The notes under the pieces were generated by a model, which was not told where the DNA came from, searched no databases, and saw nothing but the letters and a program-made list of their open reading frames with translations. From Fagopyrum homotropicum (Eukaryota; Streptophyta; Magnoliopsida; Caryophyllales; Polygonaceae), in contig BSWB01000003.1 in the NCBI GenBank assembly GCA_033239125.1, positions 113,728,320-113,792,319 on the forward strand: DNA of 64,000 nucleotides, written 5' to 3'. Every line of letters starts with the position of its first letter. The first letter of the stretch is position 1. This document shows positions 44,268-54,768 of this stretch, one piece after another. Both the position numbers and the translations under genes were made by a program.

Positions 44268-46950
44268 TGTAATATCCGGAATTTTTATTCCGTTTAATTC
44301 CGAATCAAATCGGACTTCGAATCGTTGACGGTTTCCCATTCTATCTAGTATTTCTTTCTTCACAAATTTTATCATTTTATGTAGAATTTAATTCACATAA
44401 AATGATAGAGTTATATGAAACCTTAATTCTTATAATTATTTATCATTTTATGTAGAATTTAATTCACATAAAATGATAGAATTATATCAAACCCTAATTC
44501 TTATAATTAATTCTTAACGACGACTTTAGACGAGATCATGACAAGGCTGAGACGAGATCATGACAAGGCTGAGACGAGATCATGACAAGGCCATGACACG
44601 TTTTGACAAGGCTGTGACAAAGCCAGGACAACCTCATTCACTCTTTCAGCCCACTTTTTGCTACTTAGTTTCAACCCAGTTTTCTAGCCCTGCTCCAGCC
44701 CAACTTGTCCTCGCAGCTGCACAAGCCCAGTGGCACTTCGAGCCCAGCCTCTGCTTCCTCCCTTGTGCAGGCCCAGCCTTGCTGCGTTTCATTCCAGCCC
44801 TCCTGGAAGAGCAACCGTTCAGACGTTACAAGATTTGTAACTCCCGTACTGAACGCCTCTTCTTACTCCCCTTCTGTTTCCGCCTTTCGCACGAGACCTC
44901 CCCTTCTGCATACGTTCAGAAGTGTCCTCAGGCGCAGAAACTCACCAGGAAAGGAGCCAACAAGTGGAGGAATCCTTCAGCACATCCACAACCCTAGGTG
45001 TTAGCCTTCTCGACAAAAACAAGGGCGCTGCCAGCGACCCTCTGTGCGCATGATCAACCAGGTAAATGCCCTCCCTTGCTCCCTTCTCTTCATCGCCTCT
45101 TACTTACCTCTCACACTGGATCTGCTCCTACACACATTCAGCAATCGCCTAGGACGAAGCAGTGTGTAGAAACATAGCCCACAACAGCCTCAGTCGGTTC
45201 CCCCTCCTGTAGTGACACTCAGGAACGTTTCAACCGGCTGTCACCAGTGGCGAGCTTTCCCTTTACCCTTGACAGCAGTAGCAACTCTTTGAGACCCTCC
45301 TTTGGTAAGAGAGCAAAGCCTTCTCTAGTTCAGCCTTGGCTTCTAGATGTATGTAGACATGTGTTGCATAGGTTTAAAATTGTGTTAGTATTGCTGTGAA
45401 GAGAGATCAAACTAGGGAAGTAGAAGGGTAGTAAGCAAGCTTTGTTGAGGCCTCCTAGAACATCCAAATTAGGATCACTGGATGACAATGAGAGTAGGTC
45501 AGATTACCCCTAGAAATGGAAGAGAAAAACTCTTTTTAAGCCTCAGTTTTGTAAGTGAGAAATGGTCACTGTTGTGGACCAATGTTACAAAGATTGGTTG
45601 AAGATCCACTATTGAATTTTTAATAGATAATAGGTAGATATATGTAGTTTACGGTGATAAAATTTGAGAAGAAATGAACTGTCGGATTGAAAGTTATAGG
45701 GTCTCAAAGTAGAGTAGTTGAGCTGTTTTTTTTCAAGCATTGAATTTTGACTAAGTATAGGACATTTTTAGTGTTGTAGCCAACTTCAAAGATTTTTGTA
45801 GAAGTAATGGTTGAACAGTTTTAAGAAATTCTTGCTCCTATGAGTAGATTAGATATCATAGATAATTTAGAAATTTATTTTAGAATTTTTATAAGTTTAT
45901 TTTAATTTCATATTTGAAGCTGTAGTTGGACCTAAGGACTTTTCGGGAAATAGAAAAGTGGGTAGTTTCTCTAGTTTGTACCTAAAATCATCCTAGGGTG
46001 TAGAATATGATTAAGTAGCCTCAAGTAAGAATTTAAACACCGTATTAAATTATGTCCAAATAAGATTTTACATCTTAGGAGCTTCAGACTTCTACGTACC
46101 TAGGGAGAGGTATTGACCCACGTGCCTCCATTGGCAGGCAACTGAGTTTCTGCAGTTACGAGTGAGTGGTGGTTAAGAAAGAGTCGAGATTGATTCTGTT
46201 AAGTCCACGGACTTACTTAGCTGGCTTCTTGCATGTGTGTGATGTGTATGAGTGGTGTTTGTTAGTTAAGATAAATAACAAAACCGGAATAGGCCGACTT
46301 TAGTATATTGTGTAATTGACCCAAGTGTATGATAATGGGTCGTGACATCATCTTCCTAGCTCTTGCGAGAGTCTAGGAGGTTCCCTGCGACTAGCCCAGT
46401 CAGGTAGACGGTCAAATGCATTAGTACCATTCCGCGTTGGTAAACGGGGACATGGGCGAGGTTTGGGAATCCCTCGTGTCACAAAATAAGTATCATTAGT
46501 AATGACGTATCACTTAATTAAAGATAATAAAAAGGAATGAGTGTTGCATGTTGATTGTGTATGTTGTGTGTTTATGCTTTTACCTTTATACTTATGCATA
46601 GATTGTTAGCTAACGGTTTTATACCGCTTGTAGATGCCTTGCAGGTTAGGGAGACGATCGAGTGATCCGGCGGTAGTGGGCAGCCGGGGTTCCGTGCAAT
46701 ATAGGATGGGACTGTTATATTTTATTTCATAACTGTTGAGACTAACGTTGATATTTTGGTTTTGAGACTTGGTTGTAGTTTTTCAGATTTGTACTTTTCC
46801 TTTCGCTCATGATATAAAACTTTATGTTTTGCCTTTTTATTTGTGCCGTGTTGTAAGGTCCGATGAAGTTGTTGCCAAGCTAAGGGCTGGGACCCATTGT
46901 GAGGTCCCAGCTCGTAGCATTTCGAGTCCTTTAGGATTTGGGGTGTTACA
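44268..46950 (+). mobile_element. Solo LTR H of the element A family
   Basis: TGTAATATCCGG to TGGGGTGTTACA, 2,683 bases, with perfect AAACA duplications and no internal sequence. It is collinear with the A LTRs (start, GACGAGATC repeats, CACCAGTGG leader, GGACTTACTTAGCT, TTGTTGC...GGGGTGTTACA) but well diverged. It intactly shows the canonical TG...CA ends that are blurred in A. The 145-codon frame at 44560-44997 is not counted as a gene. Confidence 0.9.
44370..44478. repeat. Tandemly duplicated LTR stem-loop in H
   Basis: TATCATTTTATGT...ACATAAAATGATA occurs at 44370-44407 and again at 44441-44478 (71-base period). The loop AGAATTTAATTC can extend the stem. A's LTRs have one copy. Confidence 0.88.
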
Positions 46951-46955
46951 AAACA

Positions 46956-48783
46956 TGCCTTAAATCTCATCCAAAGAAGAATGTTTCAACATGAACAAGA
47001 TCGGCATCAAGTCCGTTCCAACCCATATGGGATATACATCCAACCCGAACACGGTCCAACCCAACTGATCGAGTTCAAGAGATGAAATTTGGCCAACCCT
47101 TAAAATGATAGAAGAAATGGTTATTTGTTAGCCCAAATAACACTCGTTTAAGTCAAATTGGGGTTTGAGGTCTTTTAATGTATTTTGAGCCCATCTTTTA
47201 GTTTAGTTCTTTTAATTACTTTAAGCCTATAATTAAGTTATAATTAGGGGAAACTACTACTGAAAATGTAGATTGCTTTTTGTTAATAAAGAACAAAATA
47301 TTTCTTACATCTCTTTGGTTCCATCATGTTTCTTCATACGTAGTTGAAGGGAAATCGAGTAAGAGAGATATTGTTTGCTTTAGCTTTGTTTGTTCTTGCG
47401 TATGCCAAGAGAATTTGATGCTAATAAACATTCACAAGCCTCCTTCTAGTTATCCAACAATTTATCACCACCACCATTTTTATTTTCTTTTCTTCTATAG
47501 TCGGCATACCCCGGCCGCCATTCTCCATTGGTTTGACTTATTGGATTCAAGATCAAATCTTGTTTCTTCTTGTTGTCATGATCGGACATCCTACGACTTA
47601 TCCCGTACCTACGGTATTCTTATCCACTACATGGGTTAACCTATGCACTTATATGTCTACCCCCATATGGGTTATGACCATATGAATATATGATCATATA
47701 CTTTTTCTTTAGGCACAAACTCATTTGTTTGTTAGCTTTTTCATCCATTATTAACTCCCCTTAAATAATAACACCTTAATCTCATGCCATAACACGATAT
47801 AATTAACACATGAATAATACCATGACATCATAACATTAAAATGAAAATGCACGTCATAAACACTTTCATCACCTAACATTTATCAAATCAAATCTTTTGG
47901 CTCAATTGTTGGCCGATACCCTGTCCCAAACACTTAATCGTTGGCTCAATTATGGGTTCGGTTCACTTTCTTGGATAACTTCTATGCTTTAACTATTTCC
48001 TCTCTCGATCAAATTTACAAATTTTACTAATGGAAATATCCCACTTCCTCACTCCAATGATTACTTCACTACCTACAATGCCGTTAATGTAAGAGTCTTA
48101 GTTCTTTAGTGATTCCGTGACCGTACCTTGGCCTAGCCGCAAGTGCGGTGCCACCCCGCAGCAATGAGGGTCCACCCCTACGGTTTTGTAGGGTGGACGC
48201 CGCATTTTGACCGTCTTGCTTTTCACGTTTGCTTATTCTTTAAGTTTCTCTTCGTCCCCTTTAGATGAGGGTTTGCATCTTCCTTTTCCAACTCCATCTC
48301 CTTCACGTCCTTCTTTTCTTCTATTTGATTTCTATCCTTGATTCTTCTTTAAAGATCTTCAAGTGAAGCTTTGTGTGTGTTTGAGTTGGCTGATATGAGA
48401 TGATGCTTTTGAGATTGTGTTCTTGTTGTTGTTGTTGTTGTTGTTATTGTGTTGTGGATGGGTAGCTGAGAATGGCGTTCTCCCTTTTCTAGGGTCAGCT
48501 ATGGTAAGTTTTCCTTCTTCCTTCATCTTCCTTCCTTTCTTCTTCTGTAGTTTAGGAATTGCCACAAGTTAATCTTGTGTACCTTTATTGGACAATTATT
48601 GATGTGTATATGCATGTATATATGATGTTGATTGCCTTTGGCAATAGAGAAAGTGAAGAGATCGAGCGAGAGGTCGAAGAGAAGCAGAGAATTGCCCCTC
48701 TGTTGTTTGACCACCCCTGCGCCTTGACAGCACCGCCCCCGCGGCTGAGGAGTGTCACCGCCCCCGCAGCTGAGAGCCACCGC
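46956..48783. other. Unassigned spacer left of element E
   Basis: No gene recognised. There is a hairpin at 48170-48198, a GTT microsatellite at about 48424-48450, and box-like CCGCCCCCGCGG (48733-48744) and CCGCCCCCGCAG (48758-48769) just outside the proposed E LTR. The frame 47280-47639 has biased composition and no recognisable domain. Confidence 0.45.
48170..48198. other. Hairpin GTCCACCCCTAC/GTAGGGTGGAC
   Basis: An 11-bp stem with one bulged C and a GGTTTT loop. It lies among CCACCCCGCAG- and CCACCCCTACGG-like sequence. Confidence 0.6.
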
Positions 48784-50301
48784 TGATAGGTGATGGAATC
48801 ACTATCATTTAGGGTAGTTTTTAAGAGTCTTTATATTGCATTAGTGTCGGTTTCTGCTACTAACTCCTTGGTTCAGAAGAAGAAGACTAAAAAAAGCTAA
48901 AGAAGGAGTTATTAGCACTTAGGAGTGAAGATCGATCACGAAGCAAAGCTTCTGTTGCCTCACCGCCCCAGCGGGTCCTTGCAGTCGCCCCTGTGGGTGA
49001 CACCTTACACCGGAGCGCTCCCTACGCCTTCACCCGCGCCAACCATGAAGCGTGTCACCGCCCCTGCGCCACTCCTTGGCGCCCCTACGGTATCCTCCAT
49101 TGAAGAAACGAAGACAAGCTCCCCTGCGCCTTCCAGTGCGGCGCTGCCTGCGCCTCAACATGGGAGCTGGAAGACGAAGAGGCTGTGTCACCGCCCCTGC
49201 GCTGACATAGGGACGCCCCGACGGCTTGGCATCAGAAATGCCAGGAAGACGAAAGGTCGAACGTTGAAGAGCATTAAAGATCCGCCCCAACGGAATTACT
49301 TAGCCGCCCCAGCGGCCTTGAGGAAGATCAACCGATTCTTCCTAAACTGCCCCTGCGGTTCCTGAAGGCCGCCCCTGCGATTTAACGCCAGAATCTTTAC
49401 TCCGGCTGTTTACACCACCTTTATGGCATTAAAGGTGGTTGTTTAGGACCGGCCATTTACTCCTATTTAGTGCCTTTTGTAGTATAAATAGTCCTTGGTT
49501 GATTGCTAGAATCATCCATCTTATCATCTAGTTAGCCATCCACTTAGATTGTCTTGCTACCTTGTAATGAGTTGCTAACTCCCTTGCTACATTAGGTTGG
49601 TTTGAAGCTGCATTGTTACTTTGGTTGTAAGTTCTTTATAATATAAGTTTTCATTCAGTAATACTTTGTGTCTCCTTGATCTCCATTGTCTAATTGCATG
49701 TTTACTAGTGCTTCAGATTGATCACCTTAGGTTCTAAAGTGCATGTAAACAACTAGGATTAATAGGTTCCGGGTCTTTAATCTAGTAGAAACTTTAAGTA
49801 ATAACGGGTTGTGATTACTTAAAGAAAAGGAACACAAATATAAAGATAAGTTTAACGGTTTTAATCTTCTCTTTATATCCCTTAGTCTTTGTTTGAAAGC
49901 TAACTTGTTATTTGTTCTTGTAGGTTTACGGAACTTTAACCTGTTAAGTTGTGTTGATGCCGGTTGGCTCAACACATATATATGATCGAGAAGGGAGATT
50001 ACTTGAAAACTTGTAAAAGGAACTCACCAAAGTAGCAATTGCATGCTTAGAATCAACGTAGTGTAGATTCATCCATTATTGTGTGACTTGTCGCATTAAT
50101 CGTTTTCATAAGTTTTTGTACATCAATTCAACCAAACCCGCCCCCCCCCTTGTGTTACTTGTCACTATAATCGATAATGGCATCTAAAACACCTTAACTC
50201 TCTTAGGTTCGACCCTTACTTAATCACTATACTTGTTCTTAGTGCTAAGTCGGGATTTACTTTTGATTGGGTATAGACGACCATAGAAATACCGTCGGTC
50301 A
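48784..50301 (+). repeat. 5' LTR of element E (left end tentative)
   Basis: TGATAGGTGATGG to CCGTCGGTCA, 1,518 bases, ending five bases before the primer site. About a dozen CCGCCCC(T/A)GCGG-type boxes lie at 48955-49380, for example 48963-48974, 49282-49293 and 49304-49315. The TATAAATAG near 49482 could be the TATA box. Box-like copies also precede 48784, so the true start may be further left. Confidence 0.65.
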
Positions 50302-50306
50302 AATTT

Positions 50307-50324
50307 TGGCGCCGTTGCCAGGGA
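50307..50324 (+). promoter_or_regulatory. Primer binding site of element E (tRNA-Asp)
   Basis: TGGCGCCGTTGCCAGGGA matches the tRNA-Asp complement except for one A in place of G. Confidence 0.85.
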
Positions 50325-50372
50325 GTTTTAGTGTTTTATTGTTATTATTGATTATTGGTTTGAACCATTTTT

Positions 50373-51401
50373 ATGGTTCAAACCCGTGCTACTAACTCCG
50401 GCTTTGCTTCTTTTGATCCAGAAATTGAGAGGACGCACATCCGGCAACGAAGACAACAACAACTTCAACAAGAGATGGCTGACCATACTCTTCGTCAACT
50501 TACGCAGCCCACCTTGGCTCAAAACCCTCTTGCGGTCACTATACCGGTACTAGGGGAAGGAGTCAACTTTGAGCTCAAGCCGGGCCTCATTCACTTGCTC
50601 CCATCCTTCCATGGGCTAAGTGGTGAAGACCCCATCAAGCACCTTGGGAAGTTCCATACCTTATGTATGAGCATGAAGCCGGCCAACATTACCGAAGAAC
50701 AAATCAAGATGAGGGCATTCGGTTTCACACTCAAGGATTCGGCGGATGATTGGTATTACCACCTTCCATCCGGGAGTATCGACACTTGGGAGAACCTTCA
50801 CAAAGCGTTCTTGGAGAAATACTTTCCAACTAAGAAGACCAATAGCTTGAAGAAAACTATAAGCAACATCGAGCAAGAGGCAAATGAAACTCTCTACGAG
50901 TACTTCGAAAGGTTTGCACGCCTCCGATCTAGCTACCCTTTTCACGGATATTCAACTCAAGATCTAGTCTTGTACTTGTACAATGGCTTGCTAGACAATC
51001 AAAGGAGGATCATCGATGCGGCTTGCGGAGGTAATGTTCTTAACTCTACTCCCGACCTTGCTTTGGAAAAGATACAGGAACTAGCGGAAGGTACTCGAAA
51101 CTTTGGATGGACCCCGGCTAAGAAAGGAGTTCATGCTGTGAGTTCCGGGAAGAGTGAGATTTCCACTGAGCTCACGGAATTGAAGGAAATGGTGAAGAGG
51201 CTAACACTTATGGGAACCCCACAGCAGCTCAAAGCTTGTGAAGTTTGTGCTGACCCGTGTCATCCAACGGACATGTGTCCGCAAACCTTCTGTCGATTTT
51301 TTTGCACCCACAGCTGCCCTTGCGGTTGCAACTGCGCCCAACACAGAACGGACGACGCCCCTGCGGCTGGATGCCCCCGCCCCTGCAGTGACAACCCCTG
51401 A
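50373..51401 (+). CDS. gag of element E with CCHC zinc knuckle
   Basis: 342 codons open from MVQTRATNSGFASFDPEIER, 49 bases after the primer site. A Gln-rich segment leads into a capsid domain: FELKPGLIHLLPSFHGLSGE, HLGKFHTLCMSM, KMRAFGFTLKDSADDWYYHL, TWENLHKAFLEKYFP and NETLYEYFERFARLRSSYPF. Near residues 289-302 is CEVCADPCHPTDMC, which fits CX2CX4HX4C. The C-terminus after the knuckle consists of CCGCCCCTGCGG-type box repeats (51310-51440) encoding Cys/Pro/Ala-rich peptide. The protein would bind and package element RNA. The frame ends at TGA near 51401, and the pol frame continues after a shift, so gag itself may be intact. Confidence 0.85.
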   Translation: MVQTRATNSGFASFDPEIERTHIRQRRQQQLQQEMADHTLRQLTQPTLAQNPLAVTIPVLGEGVNFELKPGLIHLLPSFHGLSGEDPIKHLGKFHTLCMSMKPANITEEQIKMRAFGFTLKDSADDWYYHLPSGSIDTWENLHKAFLEKYFPTKKTNSLKKTISNIEQEANETLYEYFERFARLRSSYPFHGYSTQDLVLYLYNGLLDNQRRIIDAACGGNVLNSTPDLALEKIQELAEGTRNFGWTPAKKGVHAVSSGKSEISTELTELKEMVKRLTLMGTPQQLKACEVCADPCHPTDMCPQTFCRFFCTHSCPCGCNCAQHRTDDAPAAGCPRPCSDNP

Positions 51402-51457
51402 GCCGCCCCTGCGCTTTCAAGCTGACGCCCCTGTGGAAAACACAACAGAAGGTCCTG

Positions 51458-52362
51458 TTGAAAAGGATCTACGTCCGGCCCAACTTTCCGCCACTGTACT
51501 CCGAGAAGCCACCAACTCCTTTTCCTGAGGCTTTGAAGGAGAGAATAATCATTGAGGACAAGGACCTTTTTGAGACTTTCTCCGAATGCGAGGAACTTTG
51601 CACTATCAAGAGGAATCAAAAGCTAAAGGGGAAACAGAAAGTGCAAGTGAGTGAGCATGTGTCGGCAGTTTTCCAACGGAGAATGCCCAAGAAGTGCAGC
51701 GATCCGGGCATGGTAAGCATTCCTAGTGTTATAGGGGAAACCCGCTTTGACAAAGCAATGCTTGATCTCGGTGCTTCTATCAATGTTTTGCCATATTCAA
51801 TTTACAAATCACTTGGTCTTGGACCATTAATGGAAACTAGGATTGTAGTACAACTTGCTGATAGATCTAATGTGTACCCGAAAGGGATAATAAAGATGTA
51901 TTAATAATGGTAGCCAACCTAATATTTCCTGCTGATTTCTTTGTAATGGATATGGAAAATGATTCACATGCTGCACCCATTCTGTTAGGTATGCCATTTC
52001 TGAAAATGGCTAGGACTAAAATTGATTATGTTAGTGGTAAATTGACCATGGAGTTTGATGGAGAAGTAGTGGAAGTTGACATCTATGATGCAATGAGATT
52101 TCCTAGTGATGATCATTCTTTGTGTGCTATTGACATTGTTGAACCTTTTGTGCAAGATGTTTTCAATAACTCTGACGTAGATGAATTGAGAAATGTGATT
52201 GAGCATGACATTGATGGTTTCAAATCAGATTATGTGTTAACATCTAGCATGAAAGAGGTCCTAGCCCAGTTAGATGGGCATAAAAGGCTACCTATCTCAA
52301 ATTTGGCCATTGGGCCCACTTTACTAACCCCAAGCGAGAAGCTTGTTCCGTCCATAGTGTAG
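51458..52362 (+). pseudogene. Protease region of element E
   Basis: The frame from 51458 reads NFPPLYSEKPPTPFPEALKE, MPKKCSDPGMVSIPSVIGE and the retropepsin active site MLDLGASINVLPYSIYKSLG (Asp-Leu-Gly). It stops at TAA (51902-51904) after YPKGIIKMY, apparently from a small indel. The next frame (51907-52362) continues LIFPADFFVMDMEND, PILLGMPFLKMARTKIDY and GKLTMEFDGE. The downstream linker ends in TAG near 52362. The Asp-Leu-Gly active site is shared with B, C and D. Confidence 0.85.
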
Positions 52363-52930
52363 GCACCTGAAATAGAATTAAAGGACCTCCCATCACACCT
52401 CAAGTACGTTTTCCTTGGAGAACACAATACCTTGCCGGTGATTATCTCCAACAAGTTAACCACCGGACAAGAAGACAAGTTGGTAAAAGTACTAAAAGAG
52501 CACAAGACGGCCCTTGGATGGACTATTGCGGACATCAAAGGGATAAGTCCTTCCACTTGCATGCATAGGATTCTACTTGAGGACGAAGCCAAGCCCTCTA
52601 GGCAACCTCAAAGGAGGTTGAACCCGCCAATGATGGATGTGGTCAAAAAGGAAGTGTTGAAGCTCCTCCAAGCGGATATGATCTTTCCTATCTCGGATAG
52701 CACTTGGGTTAGCCCAACCCAAGTAGTTCCAAAGAAGGGAGGCATCACTATGGTGGAAAATCAACATGGAGAGATGGTCCCAAGCAAAACACAAACCGGA
52801 TGGAGAGTTTGCATTGACTACCGCAAGCTCAATAAGGTAACACAAAAAGACCATTTTCCATTACCTTTTATTGATCAAATGTTGGAACGTCTTGCAGGTC
52901 ATCAATACTACTATTTCCTGGATAGATATT
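52363..52930 (+). pseudogene. Reverse transcriptase of element E, cut at its active site by element D
   Basis: Readable from LKDLPSHLKYVFLGEHNTLP: KALGWTIADIKGISPS is close to the usual form, then DVVKKEVLKLLQADMIFPIS, WVSPTQVVPKKGGITM, WRVCIDYRKLNKVTQKDHFP, LPFIDQMLERLAGHQYY, YFLD. The break falls a few codons after the catalytic Asp of the YFLDGYSG-type motif (here LDRY). The remaining palm, RNase H and IN should follow D outside the window. Confidence 0.88.
52926..52930. repeat. Target site of element D, left (ATATT)
   Basis: The five bases before TGTCACGCTC. The partner copy lies beyond 64000 and could not be checked. Confidence 0.5.
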
Positions 52931-54752
52931 TGTCACGCTCAGGATGTGTGTACGCAATAGGTTTTAAATTTATACTCGTTATATTTCTCCTAACTCCTAG
53001 CGAACCCGCAGTGTACGGAACATTTGTAGTAGGGATAGTATTCCGAGGTCGAACACAAAGACTAAGGTGAGATTGATTCGATTTATGATTAAGTTTAGTG
53101 AAGATCTAGGTTGAGAAAAGAGAAAGAACTAAAGAAATGAAAATCTCAATGTTTTTGGTTGGTTTTAGGTGATCAATCAAGGATCACAAATCATGCAAAG
53201 TAAACAATTAACTAAGCTAACAAATCAACACAAACAAACAAGCTAAACGCGAGATATGAATCAAAAGAGAAAAGCGGATTCTAGGGGTTGGAAATTCCAG
53301 TTATGGCATAAGACTCAAGCTATCTAATCGTTCCTTGGACTAACTATAATGTGTTGGGAATGAGTGTTTCTAGATTGGGATCAATCACCGGGTAGGTCTC
53401 ATGATCCACTAGTCCGTTCCTGAGATCTTATCACCGGGTAAGTCTCTAAGAATCTAAGGAATAGAATTCTACACAAACCGGATTGTCACCTAGGGATCTA
53501 ACCTATCCTCACCGGGTAAGTCTCGAAAGGGTTAGTCCTAAACAACTATCCTAGCACACTTAGTCCAATGGCGGCTTATGAGGCTCACCACTACCTAGGG
53601 TTTATCATCTTTTGAATCTAAGAGTAAGGATCACCGGGTAGGTCTCTCCTAGTACTTAGTTGCTAACACTAGGTCACCCTAGGGTAGATTAAACTCAACA
53701 AACACTAGGGTTTCAACCTTCTAACAATCTAGAACTTAGGTCCATCGAACCAGAGAAACCACGGGCTGTTCTACACCCTCCACGGCCGTGGAATGGCAAG
53801 AACTGACCGTGGACTCCAACAGAGGCTTTGTTCAAGCAAACAAGTCATCCAAAGGTAAATCTAAGTTCATCCTATCATAGTCTTAGCCATAACCATCCTT
53901 TCCTTACCCTAGAATCGCATCTATTTACCCTACAACATGCATCATAACAATCGAAATCAACAAGCATAAAATCATAACTTCCATTTGCAAGATAATGAAG
54001 ATAAAGAGATGAACAAGTGAAGTAAACAAAACCAAGCTGAAATTTAGATTAGAATGACTCACAACCCTTCCAAAAGAAGGTTTAAATGGTTCATACAACT
54101 CTAGAAATCGATTCCGAAATTCTTCACTACATAAGCTATCAAAGTCTAGCAATGGTGTGTTCTTTCTCTCCTCTCCAATGGAGCTCCTCTTCCTCCTTCA
54201 ATGGTGTTTTTCTCCTTAGAGAATCTTCTTCTTGAGAGTGTTTTTGATTGGATGATGGAGGATAATGGATGGCTGCTCCAAGATGCTTCTCTCAGCCTGG
54301 CAGGACCACTTTTATACTACATTCCTTGCTAGAGTGAGCCATGAGATCGTGGCATAGCTATCACAACCGTCTGGCAAGAACCACGGTTGGTTCCACGGCC
54401 GTGGACCTTCAGTAAACCGTGGTTTGGTGCTTCAGCTTTGCCTTGGATCATTAAGCTTCGATTTGGTGCATGACTTGTGTTGGCAAGGTTCCATGAGTCA
54501 TCTTTAGCCCTTAGCTTGCATTCCAATGAGTCCGAAAGTGTGTCATCTCGAGGAGTGACTCTCGAGTGCATCGATTAAGCTCCTAAATCTCCCAAAATAC
54601 CTATAAAGCAAGCAAAAGTCCGCGTAGACGTCTATCTCGACAAAATACATGATTTAAGTGCAAACATCGTGAACTAATGCTAGATCATGCATGAATGAGT
54701 GAGAAATCTATCTAAATGACTACCTAAACCTAAGTCATAAATCGTGTTATCA
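52931..54752 (-). repeat. 3' LTR of element D
   Basis: TGTCACGCTC to GTGTTATCA, 1,822 bases. Array motifs start at 53385, 53431, 53509 and 53631 (spacing 46, 78, 122). CCACGGCCGTGG lies at 53780-53791 and 54393-54404. The conserved CCCGCAGTGTACGG block is near 53005. Confidence 0.94.
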
Positions 54753-54768
54753 AAAATACCCCATACTT
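54753..54768 (-). promoter_or_regulatory. Polypurine tract of element D
   Basis: In element sense AGTATGGGGTATTTTT next to TGATAACAC, as in B. Confidence 0.75.

Larger units (their letters stand above)
48784..52930 (+). mobile_element. Element E: Asp-primed Tat/Athila-like element, 5' part (interrupted by D)
   Basis: The 5' LTR is followed by a primer site, gag with a true CCHC knuckle, PR and the start of RT, which stops at 52930 where element D is inserted. The 3' part should lie beyond the window after D. The CCHC knuckle and different LTR separate it from B, C and D. Its own TSD cannot be checked. Confidence 0.85.

Noticed and set aside
47280..47639. 119-codon frame with a His run
   Set aside because: Low-complexity composition, no domain, in AT-rich spacer.
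48925..49365. 146-codon Pro/Ala-rich frame
   Set aside because: Produced by the CCGCCCCTGCGG boxes in the E LTR. The opposite strand is open as well.
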